A stretch of 64,000 bases of DNA, taken from CBDBIG01 sp965205845 [NCBI: bacterium] (GTDB lineage: Bacteria; SAR324). A program made the position numbers and the translations under genes. Location of the stretch: NCBI GenBank assembly GCA_965205845.1, contig CBDBIG010000002.1, positions 496,001 through 560,000 of the forward strand, in the 5' to 3' direction. The notes below the pieces were generated by a model, which was not told the origin of the DNA, searched no databases, and saw only the letters and a program-made list of their open reading frames with translations. The first letter of the stretch is position 1. Every line of letters begins with the position of its first letter. This document shows, in pieces, positions 9,598-19,152 of the stretch.

Positions 9598-10263
9598 CAA
9601 ATACGTGCGGGCAATATCAATCGGCTGACCACTACGCTTTACAGGAATGCGCTCAATCATCTGCTGACGTATCTCGCTGGGGATGGCGGCAGTCATTTGG
9701 GTTTCAATATACCCTGGGGCAACCGCATTTACAGTGATTTTATACTTTGCCAGTTCCAGTGACATGGTACGGGTCATGCCTACAATGCCCGCCTTGGTGG
9801 CAGCATAATTGGTTTGACCAAAATTGCCAAAGGCAGACACCGAGGACGTGCTGACGATGCGCCCGTAGTTGGCTTCACGCATCAACTTGGCCGCTGCCTG
9901 GGAGCAATGAAACGTGCCGCTTAAGTTTACACCAATTACCTGGTCCCATTGATGCGTTTCCATTTTTAGCAAACTTGAATCCCGAGTAACGCCCGCATTG
10001 TTTACCAAGATATCCAGCCGTCCAAAGGCTTTTTTGGCCTCGTTCACGGCATTTTGCGCTTGCTCTGCTTTTGAAACATCTGCCTTAAAGGCAACAGCCT
10101 TACCGCCTGCCGCGACAATGGTTTTCACAGTGTCTTGGGCTTGGGCCTCGTTCCAATCAACAGCCACCACACTGGCACCGTTCTCGGCAAATAAAATGGC
10201 CGCAGCCCGTCCAATCCCCGCACCTGCGCCCGTAATTACGGCTGCTTGATTTTCTAATTTCAT
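9520..10263 (-). CDS. SDR-family 3-oxoacyl-ACP/acetoacetyl-CoA reductase
   Basis: A 247-residue classical short-chain dehydrogenase. It reduces 3-oxoacyl thioesters with NAD(P)H. The cofactor loop TGAGAGIG is at residues 11-18, NNAG near 88-91, the catalytic Ser at about 141 (STSSVSAFGN), and YAATK with Tyr153 and Lys157. The PG motif and the C-terminal FVIDGGQTVPY are typical of FabG and PhaB. The start at 10263 (MKLENQAAVITGAG) is preferred because the open frame further upstream has no family similarity and AAAGAAAGC precedes it. FabG and PhaB cannot be separated without a tree; there are no PHA synthase or fatty-acid genes next to it. Confidence 0.88.
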   Translation of the reverse strand: MKLENQAAVITGAGAGIGRAAAILFAENGASVVAVDWNEAQAQDTVKTIVAAGGKAVAFKADVSKAEQAQNAVNEAKKAFGRLDILVNNAGVTRDSSLLKMETHQWDQVIGVNLSGTFHCSQAAAKLMREANYGRIVSTSSVSAFGNFGQTNYAATKAGIVGMTRTMSLELAKYKITVNAVAPGYIETQMTAAIPSEIRQQMIERIPVKRSGQPIDIARTYLFLALPDSDFINGALFVIDGGQTVPY

Positions 10264-10627
10264 AGTTGCTTTCTTTATATGAGGTTCAATGAATGGGTTA
10301 ACGCTTAGGTTTTGCTTGTACCACAGATGCACACAAAATTCCCATTTAAACACCCACTTTGGATGTAACTGGCAATGATTTCCTACTCTCATAATCTACA
10401 GGCACGATGCCTACAGATGCCCGCCGTTGTTTGATTGCTAGAGGCAAAAGCACACTGTTGTAATGCCTTGATTGCACTGGTAATGGGTGCCTCTTGCTCT
10501 CCTAAAAATGAAGTGTTATGCATTACGGCGGCAGCGAGGGCGCAACGCACCCATAGAGGTAGCCATGCGTGCGTGGTGAAGAAAAGCGGGCTACCCCAAA
10601 AACCAAACCAAACAAGTATTAAAAAAA
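10264..10627. other. divergent intergenic region between the SDR gene and parA-like gene
   Basis: 364 bp with no ORF I can support on either strand. It must contain the start signals of both divergent units. I see no clear palindromic operator or centromere-like iteron set, which might have been expected next to a ParA-like gene. Confidence 0.6.
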
Positions 10628-11410
10628 ATGATTAATATTGCTGTCCTCTCTGCCAAAGGTGGCTCGGGAAAAACAACCCTTTCAATTGCACTGGCCCATG
10701 AATACTCCCTGGCCAATCCCAACCGGGAGATTGTGCTGGTCGATGCTGATAACCAGGGCAATGTAGGGTTGAGCTTAAATTTACAAGCACAAAACACCCT
10801 TGGCTCTTTTTTGTATGGCACTTCACGCGAACTAGACCTGTTACGCTATCGTGAAGATGCCCCTTTTTATGTGGTCGAATCGGGGAGGCTGCATTTGTAT
10901 GAGGCTGAACGCAATCTGCATCAACAAACCAACCCCGAGCAATGCTTTCGCCAAAAAGTACTGCCGCAGTTCCACGAAAATTCTTTGGTGATTTGGGACT
11001 TACCTCCGACGCTCTCGCTGATTAACGACAACGTGCTGATGATTGCCGATTATGTGGTTGTACCCACCCATACCGACTTTTTGTCGCTGACAGGGATTGG
11101 TAATCTGCTGGGCTATTTAGACCATTTTAAGCAAAAACATCCCCAATCTCAATGCAACATGCTGGGAATTGCGATTACCTTGCACCGCGATCACGTTACC
11201 CAAAATCGCATGAACAAGGAAACCCTCGAAAAAACGTTTCCAGACCTGATGTTTAAAATGGCCATCCCTCTCTCGACGGCAATTGCAACCACCGCACAAA
11301 ATCACATGACCCCATTAGAAGCACAAGACACCCGTGCGCGAACGTGCTACAAACGATTGGTACAACAAATTCATCAACGCATGCTACATCACCCAATTCG
11401 CCATGGCTAG
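10628..11410 (+). CDS. ParA/MinD-superfamily ATPase
   Basis: 260 residues. It belongs to the deviant Walker A P-loop ATPases that move DNA or protein cargo by cycling on the nucleoid. The deviant Walker A motif KGGSGKTT is at residues 10-17, with the signature lysine (K10). The A' motif VLVDADNQGNVGLSL follows near 36-50, and Walker B-like VIWDLPPTLS lies near 121. An ADYVVVPTHTDFLSLTG segment is typical. It overlaps the next gene in ATGGCTAG, so the pair is translationally coupled. The cargo is unknown: chromosome partition usually pairs parA with parB and a parS cluster near gidAB, and none of these is here. No good Shine-Dalgarno precedes the ATG. Confidence 0.85.
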   Translation: MINIAVLSAKGGSGKTTLSIALAHEYSLANPNREIVLVDADNQGNVGLSLNLQAQNTLGSFLYGTSRELDLLRYREDAPFYVVESGRLHLYEAERNLHQQTNPEQCFRQKVLPQFHENSLVIWDLPPTLSLINDNVLMIADYVVVPTHTDFLSLTGIGNLLGYLDHFKQKHPQSQCNMLGIAITLHRDHVTQNRMNKETLEKTFPDLMFKMAIPLSTAIATTAQNHMTPLEAQDTRARTCYKRLVQQIHQRMLHHPIRHG

Positions 11411-12221
11411 ACGCATTCTTCCCGCACAAAATGCTTTAAACCCCGTCTCCCAAAATTCCCTCCAAAACCCAATGACGGTGGTTAGCGTCACATCTGAAGA
11501 CAGTGCCAATCCAGGTCTGTTTGGTCAGTTGGAAATGCGTTGGAACACGCTGTTGCAGCAAAACAATACCCCGCTGTTTAACTGGAAAAATCCCGATGCA
11601 CTCATGCGCGAAGTTACTTTTGTAAACAGTGTGCAAGAAAAAATGGATGAAGTGGTGGCGCGTATTGCCCCTTCCATGCTGCGGATTGTCAACACCGTAA
11701 GGGCCAATCTGCCCAGCCAAAAATCCCAACGTGAATGGATTTCTAAACATTTAAACTGGGATTTTCGTCGCATTTCTGAACTGTGCATTGTGGCAAGCAG
11801 CTACAACCTCCTCAATCCGCACACCCGCCAGCAAGGTGCTGCCGAAATGCAACGCTATGGCTGGAGCAGTGCCCTTAAATTGGCCTACATTCGCACCCCC
11901 GCAGAGCGCGGCGAAATCTGGCGTGCAGCCTGTGCAGGACGCCCAAGGGCAAGTTACCGTGATGTGCTCAACCAAATCAATAGCCTACGTAACAAGCCCA
12001 GCTTGCCTCAATCCGCCAGCCTTACCTCTGATGATATCGACATGCGTTTGAACAACATCCGCACCAATATGGCGGGGTTAGGTGCCCTTACCGAACAGAT
12101 TACCGACCCCCAAAACACCAAAGCCGCCCTGCAGCGCGTTAGTACGTTGCAACGCGAATTACAACACCTAAAAAAAGCCCTCCAAGGCCACCTTGCCAGT
12201 TCTTTGGCTGGAACCCAATAG
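11403..12221 (+). CDS. ParA-coupled partner protein (ParB-like candidate)
   Basis: 272 residues starting at the ATG that overlaps the ParA stop. An N-terminal low-complexity stretch is followed by helical segments, with NLPSQKSQREWISKHLNWDF and then ALKLAYIRTPAERGEIWRAA near the middle. That spacing resembles the helix-turn-helix and linker pattern of ParB/KorB proteins, but I cannot see the N-terminal CTP-binding motifs of true ParB. The C-terminus from about residue 215 is a heptad-like helix suited to dimerisation. Tight coupling to the ATPase argues that it is its adaptor or DNA/cargo-binding partner. Function is inferred from context only. Confidence 0.6.
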   Translation: MARRILPAQNALNPVSQNSLQNPMTVVSVTSEDSANPGLFGQLEMRWNTLLQQNNTPLFNWKNPDALMREVTFVNSVQEKMDEVVARIAPSMLRIVNTVRANLPSQKSQREWISKHLNWDFRRISELCIVASSYNLLNPHTRQQGAAEMQRYGWSSALKLAYIRTPAERGEIWRAACAGRPRASYRDVLNQINSLRNKPSLPQSASLTSDDIDMRLNNIRTNMAGLGALTEQITDPQNTKAALQRVSTLQRELQHLKKALQGHLASSLAGTQ

Positions 12222-12595
12222 ACTGTTTAGCGATCCGCGTACTGCCATCTCGTATCATTGCGAGCGCACCTTAGCATAGTATAACAGGGTTGCTGTTATT
12301 AGGATTGGCAAGCGATGGAACACCTTAAAGTATTGTGTAGGCTGGCGACAAAAGAAAGCGCCCATCGGGGGTTTCAACATGGACGCCATTACCCAGGGCG
12401 TCGGGGGTCACAGCGCACCGTGAGATGCTCGCCCGCGTGGGGGCTTCGTTTTTCGCTCCAAAAGCGCTTGCCCAAAATGCGCACGCTGGCGATGTTTCGC
12501 CTCTCCCTCTCCGCCTTTTTTGCAACGCAATCAAGGTTTTGAAGGGCCATCCATCCTTGAGCAAAACCGGGTGGCTTGCCTTGTTTGGTTACCCC
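12222..12595. other. 374-bp intergenic region after the ParA pair
   Basis: No convincing gene. A weak hairpin (ATAACAG at 12281-12287 and CTGTTAT at 12293-12299) may help end the ParA-partner transcript, though it has no T-run. A minus-strand frame ending at 12325 is open for 79 codons from a TTG but shows no family pattern. Confidence 0.5.
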
Positions 12596-13672
12596 TTATG
12601 CTTGCGCAGGCGGGGTCGTATGCAGACGTTTTTCCAGATCGGCAATGCGCTGGCTGAGTCGTTTTAGGGTGTTTGCGGCGCGGTTATTGTCGGCTTGTTG
12701 TCGCAGGGTTTTGAGGTGTGGGCGCGCAGGGTTTCCAGATACAACCTCCCCATCGGTGACGTTTTTTAGCACCAGTGATGTGACTTTCACCTCGCTTTTT
12801 TTGCCCAATCGAATGCGGTTAACAATGCTAACCGAACCATAAATAATGGCTTGATCCCCAATTTCAACGCCTCCAGCCAAGGTGGTATTGCCCATCATGG
12901 CAACGTGTTGCCCAATTTTGCAGTTGTGGCCAATGTGCACCATGCTATCGAGTTTGCTGCCTTTGCCAACAACGGTTTCCCCAAGGGCAGCACGGTCGAC
13001 ATTGGAGAGTGAATCGATACCCACCTCATCTTCTAAGCGGGTGGTGCCAACTTGAGGGATTTTAAGCCCTTTGCTGCCTGTCCAAGCATAGCCAAAGCCA
13101 TCAGCACCAATGACCACCCCTGGTTGCAACACCACATGATTGCCCAACACGCACGCTTCGCGAATGGTGACATGGGGGTAGATAAGGCAGTGATTCCCAA
13201 TGGTACAGTGGTGCATAATCACAGCACTTGGATGGACCACGCTGCCTGCCCCAATGGTGGTGCTGCTCCCCACATACACAAAAGCACCTATACTCGCACT
13301 GGGGTCAATCACTGCCCCTGCTTCCACCACCGCTGTGGGGTGAATGCCTGGGGGTGGTTTTAAGGGCAGCATCATGTGGGTTAAGGCATGGGCAAAGGCC
13401 AGCTGGGGTACTTTGCTGCAAATAAGCGCAGGAATGTGTGGGGGGCGTGGGCAGTCCAATGGCGCAATTACGACTGAGGCTTGGGTGCTTGCAAAGGCTT
13501 GCCGAAATTCTTTGCGGGCAAAAAAACTCAAATCTCCCTGCCTGGCTTCGTCTAAGCGGGCAACACGCTGCACTTGGGTTTGTGCACCCCCTTCCAAAAC
13601 GCTTCCCATCGTTTCGGGTAGGGTATTTAGATAATCCACCAATTTCTTGGCACTCATTGCTTTGTAATCCAT
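12596..13672 (-). CDS. lpxD: UDP-3-O-(3-hydroxyacyl)glucosamine N-acyltransferase
   Basis: LpxD adds the second hydroxyacyl chain in lipid A synthesis, using acyl-ACP. The 358-residue protein has the uridine-binding N-terminal domain (to ~100), then a long left-handed beta-helix of hexapeptide repeats from HPTAVVEAGAVIDPSASIGAFV onward. The motif VHIGHNCKIG near 245-254 carries the catalytic His (about H249). The C-terminal helix ends in an Ala/Pro tail. The usual partners (bamA, fabZ, lpxA, lpxB) are not adjacent. The ATG at 13672 is the natural start; an in-frame ATG five codons in is possible. Confidence 0.95.
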   Translation of the reverse strand: MDYKAMSAKKLVDYLNTLPETMGSVLEGGAQTQVQRVARLDEARQGDLSFFARKEFRQAFASTQASVVIAPLDCPRPPHIPALICSKVPQLAFAHALTHMMLPLKPPPGIHPTAVVEAGAVIDPSASIGAFVYVGSSTTIGAGSVVHPSAVIMHHCTIGNHCLIYPHVTIREACVLGNHVVLQPGVVIGADGFGYAWTGSKGLKIPQVGTTRLEDEVGIDSLSNVDRAALGETVVGKGSKLDSMVHIGHNCKIGQHVAMMGNTTLAGGVEIGDQAIIYGSVSIVNRIRLGKKSEVKVTSLVLKNVTDGEVVSGNPARPHLKTLRQQADNNRAANTLKRLSQRIADLEKRLHTTPPAQA

Positions 13673-13924
13673 TGTACTTTTTGTCCACTCCTTTGCAGAG
13701 GGTGTGCGTCCTTAGTTTTTATAATGGGCGTCCCTGCCCAGGTTTGAAAGCTGTTTAGAGGGCTTAATAGCTAAGTAACCCACCAAACCAGCATATGATG
13801 GGATGCGCTTTTGGTTGCAGGTGAAGAAAAAAGCGTATCAAGCAGCCCTCTCGCCACGGGTGCTTCATTTTTTTGCCTGGTATCTCTAGGGAAAAATCCG
13901 CCGCGCAGCGGCGATGAATGACGA

Positions 13925-14710
13925 CTACCGTTTACTGAGCCCGACGAAAAAGGCTTCCACGCTGGCGGATCGGGTTGCAGGAGGGCGTTGGGCATAAACT
14001 TTGTCAAACATGGCGTTCATGTCTTGGCGTACATGCGCAATACCCGCCCCTTGAAACACTTTAACCACCATCGAACCCCCCTTTTTAAGCAGGGGTTTGG
14101 CCCATGCAAGGACGCTTAGGGTGAGTTGATGCGATTTTGCAGCATCGGCAGAAGGGGTTCCCGTGGTCCGAGGTGCCATGTCGCTGCATAGCAGGTCAAA
14201 AGCCCCTACCCGTTGATGCTTCCAGTAAAAAAGCGGGTTTAGGGGCACTTTTACTGGTACCTGCTCAATCCGTGGTTTTACCAATAACCCTGTACTCTCG
14301 GCTTGGAATGAGGTTTCATGGGCATCACGTGATGTTTGTCCCGGGGTTTTTTGGCCTAATAGCACGGCGCAGACGTCCTCTAAAGGCGCTTCAAGCACAT
14401 TCAGTTGCCAATAAGGCCAGCCTTGCCAATTGGCGGGTTTACTTTGCTGATCAATGCCCAGCACCATGCCCTTTTGGCCAATTTTTTGTTGAATGTATCG
14501 TGTCCATGCTCCGGGTGCACAGCCTAGGTCAAGGACACGCATGCCTTTGCGCAACAAGGTGTGGCGTTTGTGCAACCATTCTAGCTTGTATACCGAGCGT
14601 GCTGCATAGCCTTCGCGTTTGGCGCGTTGGGTGTAATGGTCGTTGCTCCAGGGGTTATTTGCGCGGAGGTTGGGGGTGTTTTTTGCTTTGGTATTTTTTG
14701 CTTTGCTCAT
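13925..14710 (-). CDS. rlmE: 23S rRNA (uridine-2'-O-) methyltransferase RlmE
   Basis: FtsJ/RrmJ family enzyme that 2'-O-methylates U2552 of 23S rRNA with SAM. The catalytic K-D-K-E set is visible: K42 in SVYKLEW, D177 in CSDMAPRTTG, K217 in VVKVFQG and E252 in SVEAFFV. The SAM motif is LDLGCAPGAWT near 60-70. At 261 residues it is about 50 longer than most RlmE proteins, because of an insert at roughly 115-165 between beta-strands. Downstream on the same strand lies lpxD, 252 bp away and probably a separate unit. Confidence 0.93.
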   Translation of the reverse strand: MSKAKNTKAKNTPNLRANNPWSNDHYTQRAKREGYAARSVYKLEWLHKRHTLLRKGMRVLDLGCAPGAWTRYIQQKIGQKGMVLGIDQQSKPANWQGWPYWQLNVLEAPLEDVCAVLLGQKTPGQTSRDAHETSFQAESTGLLVKPRIEQVPVKVPLNPLFYWKHQRVGAFDLLCSDMAPRTTGTPSADAAKSHQLTLSVLAWAKPLLKKGGSMVVKVFQGAGIAHVRQDMNAMFDKVYAQRPPATRSASVEAFFVGLSKR

Positions 14711-14836
14711 GCAATGTATGGGGGGTATATCATAGGCAAAAAAAGGGGGCGGTGTTTGTGCTAGAATTCATATCTACCATAACGCATCAAGCCTTGTGTA
14801 GGCTATGTTGAAGTTTCCACCCCATGAGGGTAGGTA

Positions 14837-16591
14837 GTGCTGCTTTGTCTCCCTAAGAAACACGTGATGAAACATGGCACCCACGCAGCATGGATGGTGG
14901 TAAAACGCATCGAAAAATGCTGGTTGCCTTTGCTGGCACTCGGTTTTGGGGCACTTTGCCTAGGCTGGCAGGGCCAGTTGCATGTAAACGTATCCGGTGC
15001 CATGCTGGCGGGCTTGGCTTTGGTGGGTTGGTTGTGGGGCAAACGCCTTTACTCCCAAGGGCTGGTGGCACTGGCCTTGGTGAGTGCCTTGGTTTGGCAG
15101 GGGCCTTGGGCAACATGGCGTGCCTGGCACGCCTTGCAAAGCCACCCCCCTTTGCACCTTCGGCTGGGGCAGGCAGGCAAAACGGCAGATGAAGGACAGC
15201 GCATTTGGGTAGAAGGCCGTTTAGTGCAACGTACATTTGCTGAGGGAAAACCGCTTAAACTGCTGCTCACCCAAGCGCATGTGCACTGGAAAACGCCTTC
15301 GCATGGCATGGCAAGCAGCGGTGGCTGGGTGCGGCACAGCATGCCTTTGGCAGAGCTGGTGGTGATGGTCCGATCAGCAGGAAAAAATTGGAAGGCATTG
15401 CGGTTAAACAGGCAGGTGCAAATGGGTGGCGTGTTTTTGGGTGCCCGTACCCAAGGGGCATTGGGGCAACAACAACTGATTATTCAGCTGGGCCACGCTG
15501 CCTTTCATCATGCGCTTACCAGCCAAGGCAGTGCATTGGAACGCATGCGCTTACAACTGGCTGCACGGTCGGCCTTTTGGTTATCGCCCAAGGCATATGC
15601 TTTGTTTGGCCCGTTGGTATTGGGGATTAAACAAGCCAACTCCCAAAGCCGCCATACGGTGGCGGTGTTTCGCCGCTTGGGGGCCGCGCATATTTTTGCC
15701 ATTAGCGGCCTGCATGTGGGTCTGCTCTTGGGGTTTGGTTTGCTCTTGATTCGGTTTTTGGGATACTGGCCTGCCAAAGCGCGTTGGATACACCGCCAAA
15801 GTGCGTTGCATATGGGTTTGTTAGGTTTGCTGTGGTTTTATATTGCCCTTATTGGATTTCCCATTCCCGCGGTAAGGGCGGGTTTTATGGCCAGCATGTG
15901 GATGGTGACAAGAATCTTAGGCCTCCGTATTGGCGTGTTCCATTTGCTGTTTTTTACCGCTTTGCTCATGTTGAGTTTTACCCCAGGCGATGTGCATTCC
16001 CTCTCTTTTCGCCTTTCTTTTGTTGCCTACGCCATGTTGATTGTAGCCTTGCGCGTACCGCCGCCTGGCATGGCGTGGTTAGGGCGTCAACGGCTGTTGC
16101 GCTTTGGGCAAAGTGCCTTGTGGAGCCTTTGGCTCACCGCCTTTATTTTGCTGGGGATGCTGCCTTTACTGGCCAATACCTTTGGGCGCGTTTCGTTGGC
16201 AGCCTTTGTGGCCAATTTGGTATTGGTGCCGCCGTTGGGTTTGCTGGTGCTGCCCCTTGGGGTGGGTGCCTTGCTGTGCAGTGCACTGGCGTTACTGGGC
16301 GAACGTTGGTTTGCTTGGGATGTTTTTTGGTTGCTCGATTTGGAAAAACCTTTGCACGATGCATTGGGGTGGGTGTTGGAATGGTGGTTGCGCATCGCTT
16401 CTTGGTTAGAACGCGGGTTGGCAAGTTGGACGCAACCTTTAACCCCTTTTGAATACCACCACGCCTTGCTTTACTATGCCAGTATATGTGCTTGCATACT
16501 GGGTTTGTTAAAATACCGCCAAGCCAAACGCAAGGCCCGTAAACATGTTACGCCTAATACGCACGCCAACACCGTGCATGGGCCTTTTTAG
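14837..16591 (+). CDS. ComEC/Rec2-type DNA-uptake channel, lacking the C-terminal nuclease domain
   Basis: About 584 residues, with two or three N-terminal membrane segments, a soluble OB-like domain (~110-220) and then the Competence domain. The competence domain carries the signature FRRLGAAHIFAISGLHVGLLLG near 280 and IPAVRAGFMASMW near 355, followed by a string of membrane helices. ComEC moves one DNA strand across the inner membrane. The metallo-beta-lactamase-like C-terminal domain of many ComEC proteins is absent; the protein ends after a final TM and a basic tail. GTG at 14837 has GAGGG upstream; the ATG at 14867 is also possible. A prepilin-peptidase-like gene follows, consistent with an uptake or pilus theme. 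Confidence 0.85.
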   Translation: MLLCLPKKHVMKHGTHAAWMVVKRIEKCWLPLLALGFGALCLGWQGQLHVNVSGAMLAGLALVGWLWGKRLYSQGLVALALVSALVWQGPWATWRAWHALQSHPPLHLRLGQAGKTADEGQRIWVEGRLVQRTFAEGKPLKLLLTQAHVHWKTPSHGMASSGGWVRHSMPLAELVVMVRSAGKNWKALRLNRQVQMGGVFLGARTQGALGQQQLIIQLGHAAFHHALTSQGSALERMRLQLAARSAFWLSPKAYALFGPLVLGIKQANSQSRHTVAVFRRLGAAHIFAISGLHVGLLLGFGLLLIRFLGYWPAKARWIHRQSALHMGLLGLLWFYIALIGFPIPAVRAGFMASMWMVTRILGLRIGVFHLLFFTALLMLSFTPGDVHSLSFRLSFVAYAMLIVALRVPPPGMAWLGRQRLLRFGQSALWSLWLTAFILLGMLPLLANTFGRVSLAAFVANLVLVPPLGLLVLPLGVGALLCSALALLGERWFAWDVFWLLDLEKPLHDALGWVLEWWLRIASWLERGLASWTQPLTPFEYHHALLYYASICACILGLLKYRQAKRKARKHVTPNTHANTVHGPF

Positions 16592-16605
16592 GCGGCGGTG
16601 TTTGA

Positions 16606-16657
16606 TAGTTAGCGTGAAAATCTTTTGTAAATAGTTAGCGTGAAAATCTTTTGTAAG
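16606..16657. repeat. 26-bp tandem duplication between comEC-like and prepilin-peptidase-like genes
   Basis: TAGTTAGCGTGAAAATCTTT starts at 16606 and again at 16632, giving a 26-bp unit present twice with one terminal difference. It sits in the 144-bp spacer just after the comEC-like stop codon. Confidence 0.9.
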
Positions 16658-16735
16658 CGGTAGGGCGTTTCAATTTCCTGATAGCGTCCCCAAAATACGC
16701 CCGCCATCCCTTTTTTAGGTGATTTTATTTTTGGC

Positions 16736-17632
16736 ATGCTTCAAGCAGCCTTCAACATGGCAAGGGACATCAGCGGTGTGATAGGTGCTGTCGCCAGCCT
16801 TAATGTAAAAGGGGCAACAAGCATGTGGCAAACCCTGAATGGGCTCCCCGCGCAACCCACTTGGTGGTTGACTGCCAGCCTTTTAACCTTGCTTGGTGGC
16901 AGCCTTGGTTGGTGGCTACCATGGCGTTTGCAGCGGATAAAAGTGGCTTTGGAAGCCGAGGCAACCATGGATGCAAAAGCGGGTCCAAGGGCAGCAGCCA
17001 CTCATAAAACGGGGGTAAAGCCAATCGGTGCTGCCTTGGTGAGTGCACCCATTCCTTTCAAACAGCGTGTGGTATGGGCATGCAGCTTGGCCTTACTAGG
17101 GTTGCTAAGCAGCTTGGGTGGGGGTTTTAGTGCAGGCTGGGGGGGGCTTGGATTTGGGGTGTGGGCTTTGCTGTTGTTTGTGATTGCTGTCATTGATCAG
17201 CGGTTTCTTGTGGTGGAGGCATGGCCTGTTTTGTTGGGCTTGCTTCTCCATTGGCTTGGCTTGGCTTGGCTTACTCCATGGGTACTTCAGTCCTCGATAT
17301 TGGCTGCATTGGCGGGTGCGGGAGGGCTATACTTGGTGGGGTTTACCCATGTTGCTCTGCGCGGTAGGCTTGGCTTAGGCGAGGGAGATGGGGCCATATT
17401 TGCGTTGGTGTGCGCCCACGTAGGTTTGGCAGGGGCGCCTTTGGCATTGGGCTTGGCAGCGGTATTAGGCTTGGTATTTAGCCTTGGGCGCATGCTATAC
17501 GTGCGTAAGTCCCCTACATCCCAAGGTCATCCTCCTTTGCGCTGGAATACCCCCTTACCCCTAGGGCCTTGTTTTTTTCTGGGTGCTGTGCTCACACGCC
17601 TTGCTCAAATACACGGCATTGTGGGTTTTTAA
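16736..17632 (+). CDS. A24-type prepilin peptidase-like membrane protein
   Basis: 298 residues with about seven membrane segments. It resembles the aspartic membrane peptidases that clip type IV pilin leaders. The first catalytic Asp is in LLFVIAVIDQRFLVVEAWP and the second is in the GxGD motif (RLGLGEGDGAIFALV). Typical PilD proteins have an N-terminal cytoplasmic Cys-rich methyltransferase region; here the N-terminus is a Trp-rich TM and a basic loop without the CxxC pairs. It may therefore be a peptidase-only form or act on another substrate. The DxP-type residue after the first Asp is replaced (DQRFLV), so activity is not assured. It follows the ComEC-like gene by 144 bp. Confidence 0.7.
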   Translation: MLQAAFNMARDISGVIGAVASLNVKGATSMWQTLNGLPAQPTWWLTASLLTLLGGSLGWWLPWRLQRIKVALEAEATMDAKAGPRAAATHKTGVKPIGAALVSAPIPFKQRVVWACSLALLGLLSSLGGGFSAGWGGLGFGVWALLLFVIAVIDQRFLVVEAWPVLLGLLLHWLGLAWLTPWVLQSSILAALAGAGGLYLVGFTHVALRGRLGLGEGDGAIFALVCAHVGLAGAPLALGLAAVLGLVFSLGRMLYVRKSPTSQGHPPLRWNTPLPLGPCFFLGAVLTRLAQIHGIVGF

Positions 17633-19152
17633 AAATGGGCTCCATTTTTTGGGACAAACGGCCTTTTTTAAAAACCCTTTCCCTTCATCACTGTGCCCGT
17701 TCACATGGTTTGTGGCTCGGATTTTTATAAGTGCTGCCATCTCTCTAAGCAACGCACCCTCCCGTTTGAGCACCCCAACTTCTCGCATGGCTGCCTCAAT
17801 TTTTATTATACGCACGGTAATCTATGCGCCTTTTTTTCGAATGCCGCCTCTCATTTCAAGGGGCAGGGCGGGCTCATCTCTTATTGGAGGGTGCTATACC
17901 CTAGGGAGATGAAACCATCACCGACAAAAAACCGGGGTGCAAGAAAGCATCGGGAAGTTTAAGCGGAGCCCCACCTTGCCCATGCCCAACAACGCTCTGC
18001 CAGCAAAACAAAGATTGGGTTTAAGGGGGTTTGCCAATGTAGCAAGCCCATAAGCACCCCCTCGATCTGCCGGCGTTAAACGACTGCATGTTATCGTCCA
18101 TTACACCCATGATTTTATTTACGCCCGTCTTGCGCCAGGGGTGCTTTGAAGAACGAAAGAGAAACCATCCTATTAGCCATATGACACAATTCCTCTAGAT
18201 ATTGATGATGCTTTTACAAAAAGAATAAAGCGGGTATTCTTCCTACGCGCCTGCAAAAACAGCAAGGCCTGCTTTATGATAGGGCATTCGTCAAAGATAT
18301 TTGGGGATAGCAGCCCAAACCCTACTCTTTTGAAAACATAGAAATCTTGCTTCATGGCAGGGATCATAAGGCTAAAAAGAACCATGTAAAGAAATTGACG
18401 AACCTAAAATGAATCTGACACAATGCGGACTGTGCACGGGGTGTTGTGCGAAATCCGCAGGGTGCGGTGGGCCATGTTTCCATGGCTGGTTGATGAAGCC
18501 CCCTTAGAGATTGTTGGCAGAGCGGGTATGACTCAAAAATGCATTTTGCCAGGCATCATTTTTGAGTACGGGCGGTTAGGTGGCTGTAGCTTTGTTGCGG
18601 ATGTATGCAAAAGGGTTTGTTTGGTGTGTTCGAGTCCACGCACATGGTGTTGCTAGCACTGCAAGTCCGTCTGTTGTACTGTAGAGGAAGAAAATCTGGC
18701 GCATACATGCTATTACGAGGTAGCATGGTAGGGGCGGTTGGGGGTAACGTAAATTTCAGTAAAAAACACGTCTCGAGCCATTAAACACCCAGGGATGGAT
18801 GCTTACGGTTGCAAAAGTACCACTCAAAATATTATCGCGCATTTTTTGCGTGCCGGCAGAAGAACCAGTTGGTGGGCAGCTTGTGCAATGGCACAGAGCG
18901 TATGCCAGCAGTGGTGTGTGCCTGTTTAAAAGGCATGGGCGGCCGCTTTGCTGTGCGTTCAAATCCAAAAAATCGCGATGTGCGCCCTGTAACCGTAAAA
19001 GGCATGGGCGTTCTACCGCTGGGGTTGCGTAATGCAGATAAGAACTTTTGGTCTTTAAAGCACCTCATCAAACAACGAATCCCAAAAAAACAAGCCTCTG
19101 TGCGCTGCTAAGGCGTTACGGCGGTCGATTGCATTTTGGACAAAAGGGCATC
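17633..19152. other. 1.5-kb region without a convincing gene upstream of ftsA
   Basis: This stretch lies where ddl and ftsQ sit in many bacteria. I examined all frames and found only short open frames without family patterns: a helical 84-codon frame on the minus strand at 17561-17815, a 70-codon minus frame at 18173-18385, and a 100-codon plus frame at 18809-19111. One 32-residue Cys-rich ORF is listed separately. It may hold decayed genes or the ftsA/ftsZ promoters. Confidence 0.5.
18409..18507 (+). CDS. possible 32-residue cysteine-rich peptide
   Basis: The ATG at 18409 opens a short frame beginning MNLTQCGLCTGCCAKSAGC and holding a further Cys before TAG. Cys spacing (CxxCxxCC, then two more Cys) recalls metal-binding clusters such as those of YkgJ-type proteins, so it could also be the truncated start of one. 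No Shine-Dalgarno is evident. It could well be chance. Confidence 0.25.
   Translation: MNLTQCGLCTGCCAKSAGCGGPCFHGWLMKPP

Noticed and set aside
12325-12564. 79-codon minus-strand frame downstream of lpxD ending GRFLLSPAYTIL
   Set aside because: Needs a TTG start and shows no recognisable domain; probably chance.
14137-14811. 224-codon plus-strand ORF opposite rlmE
   Set aside because: Antisense to a gene with all four catalytic residues; no pattern of its own.
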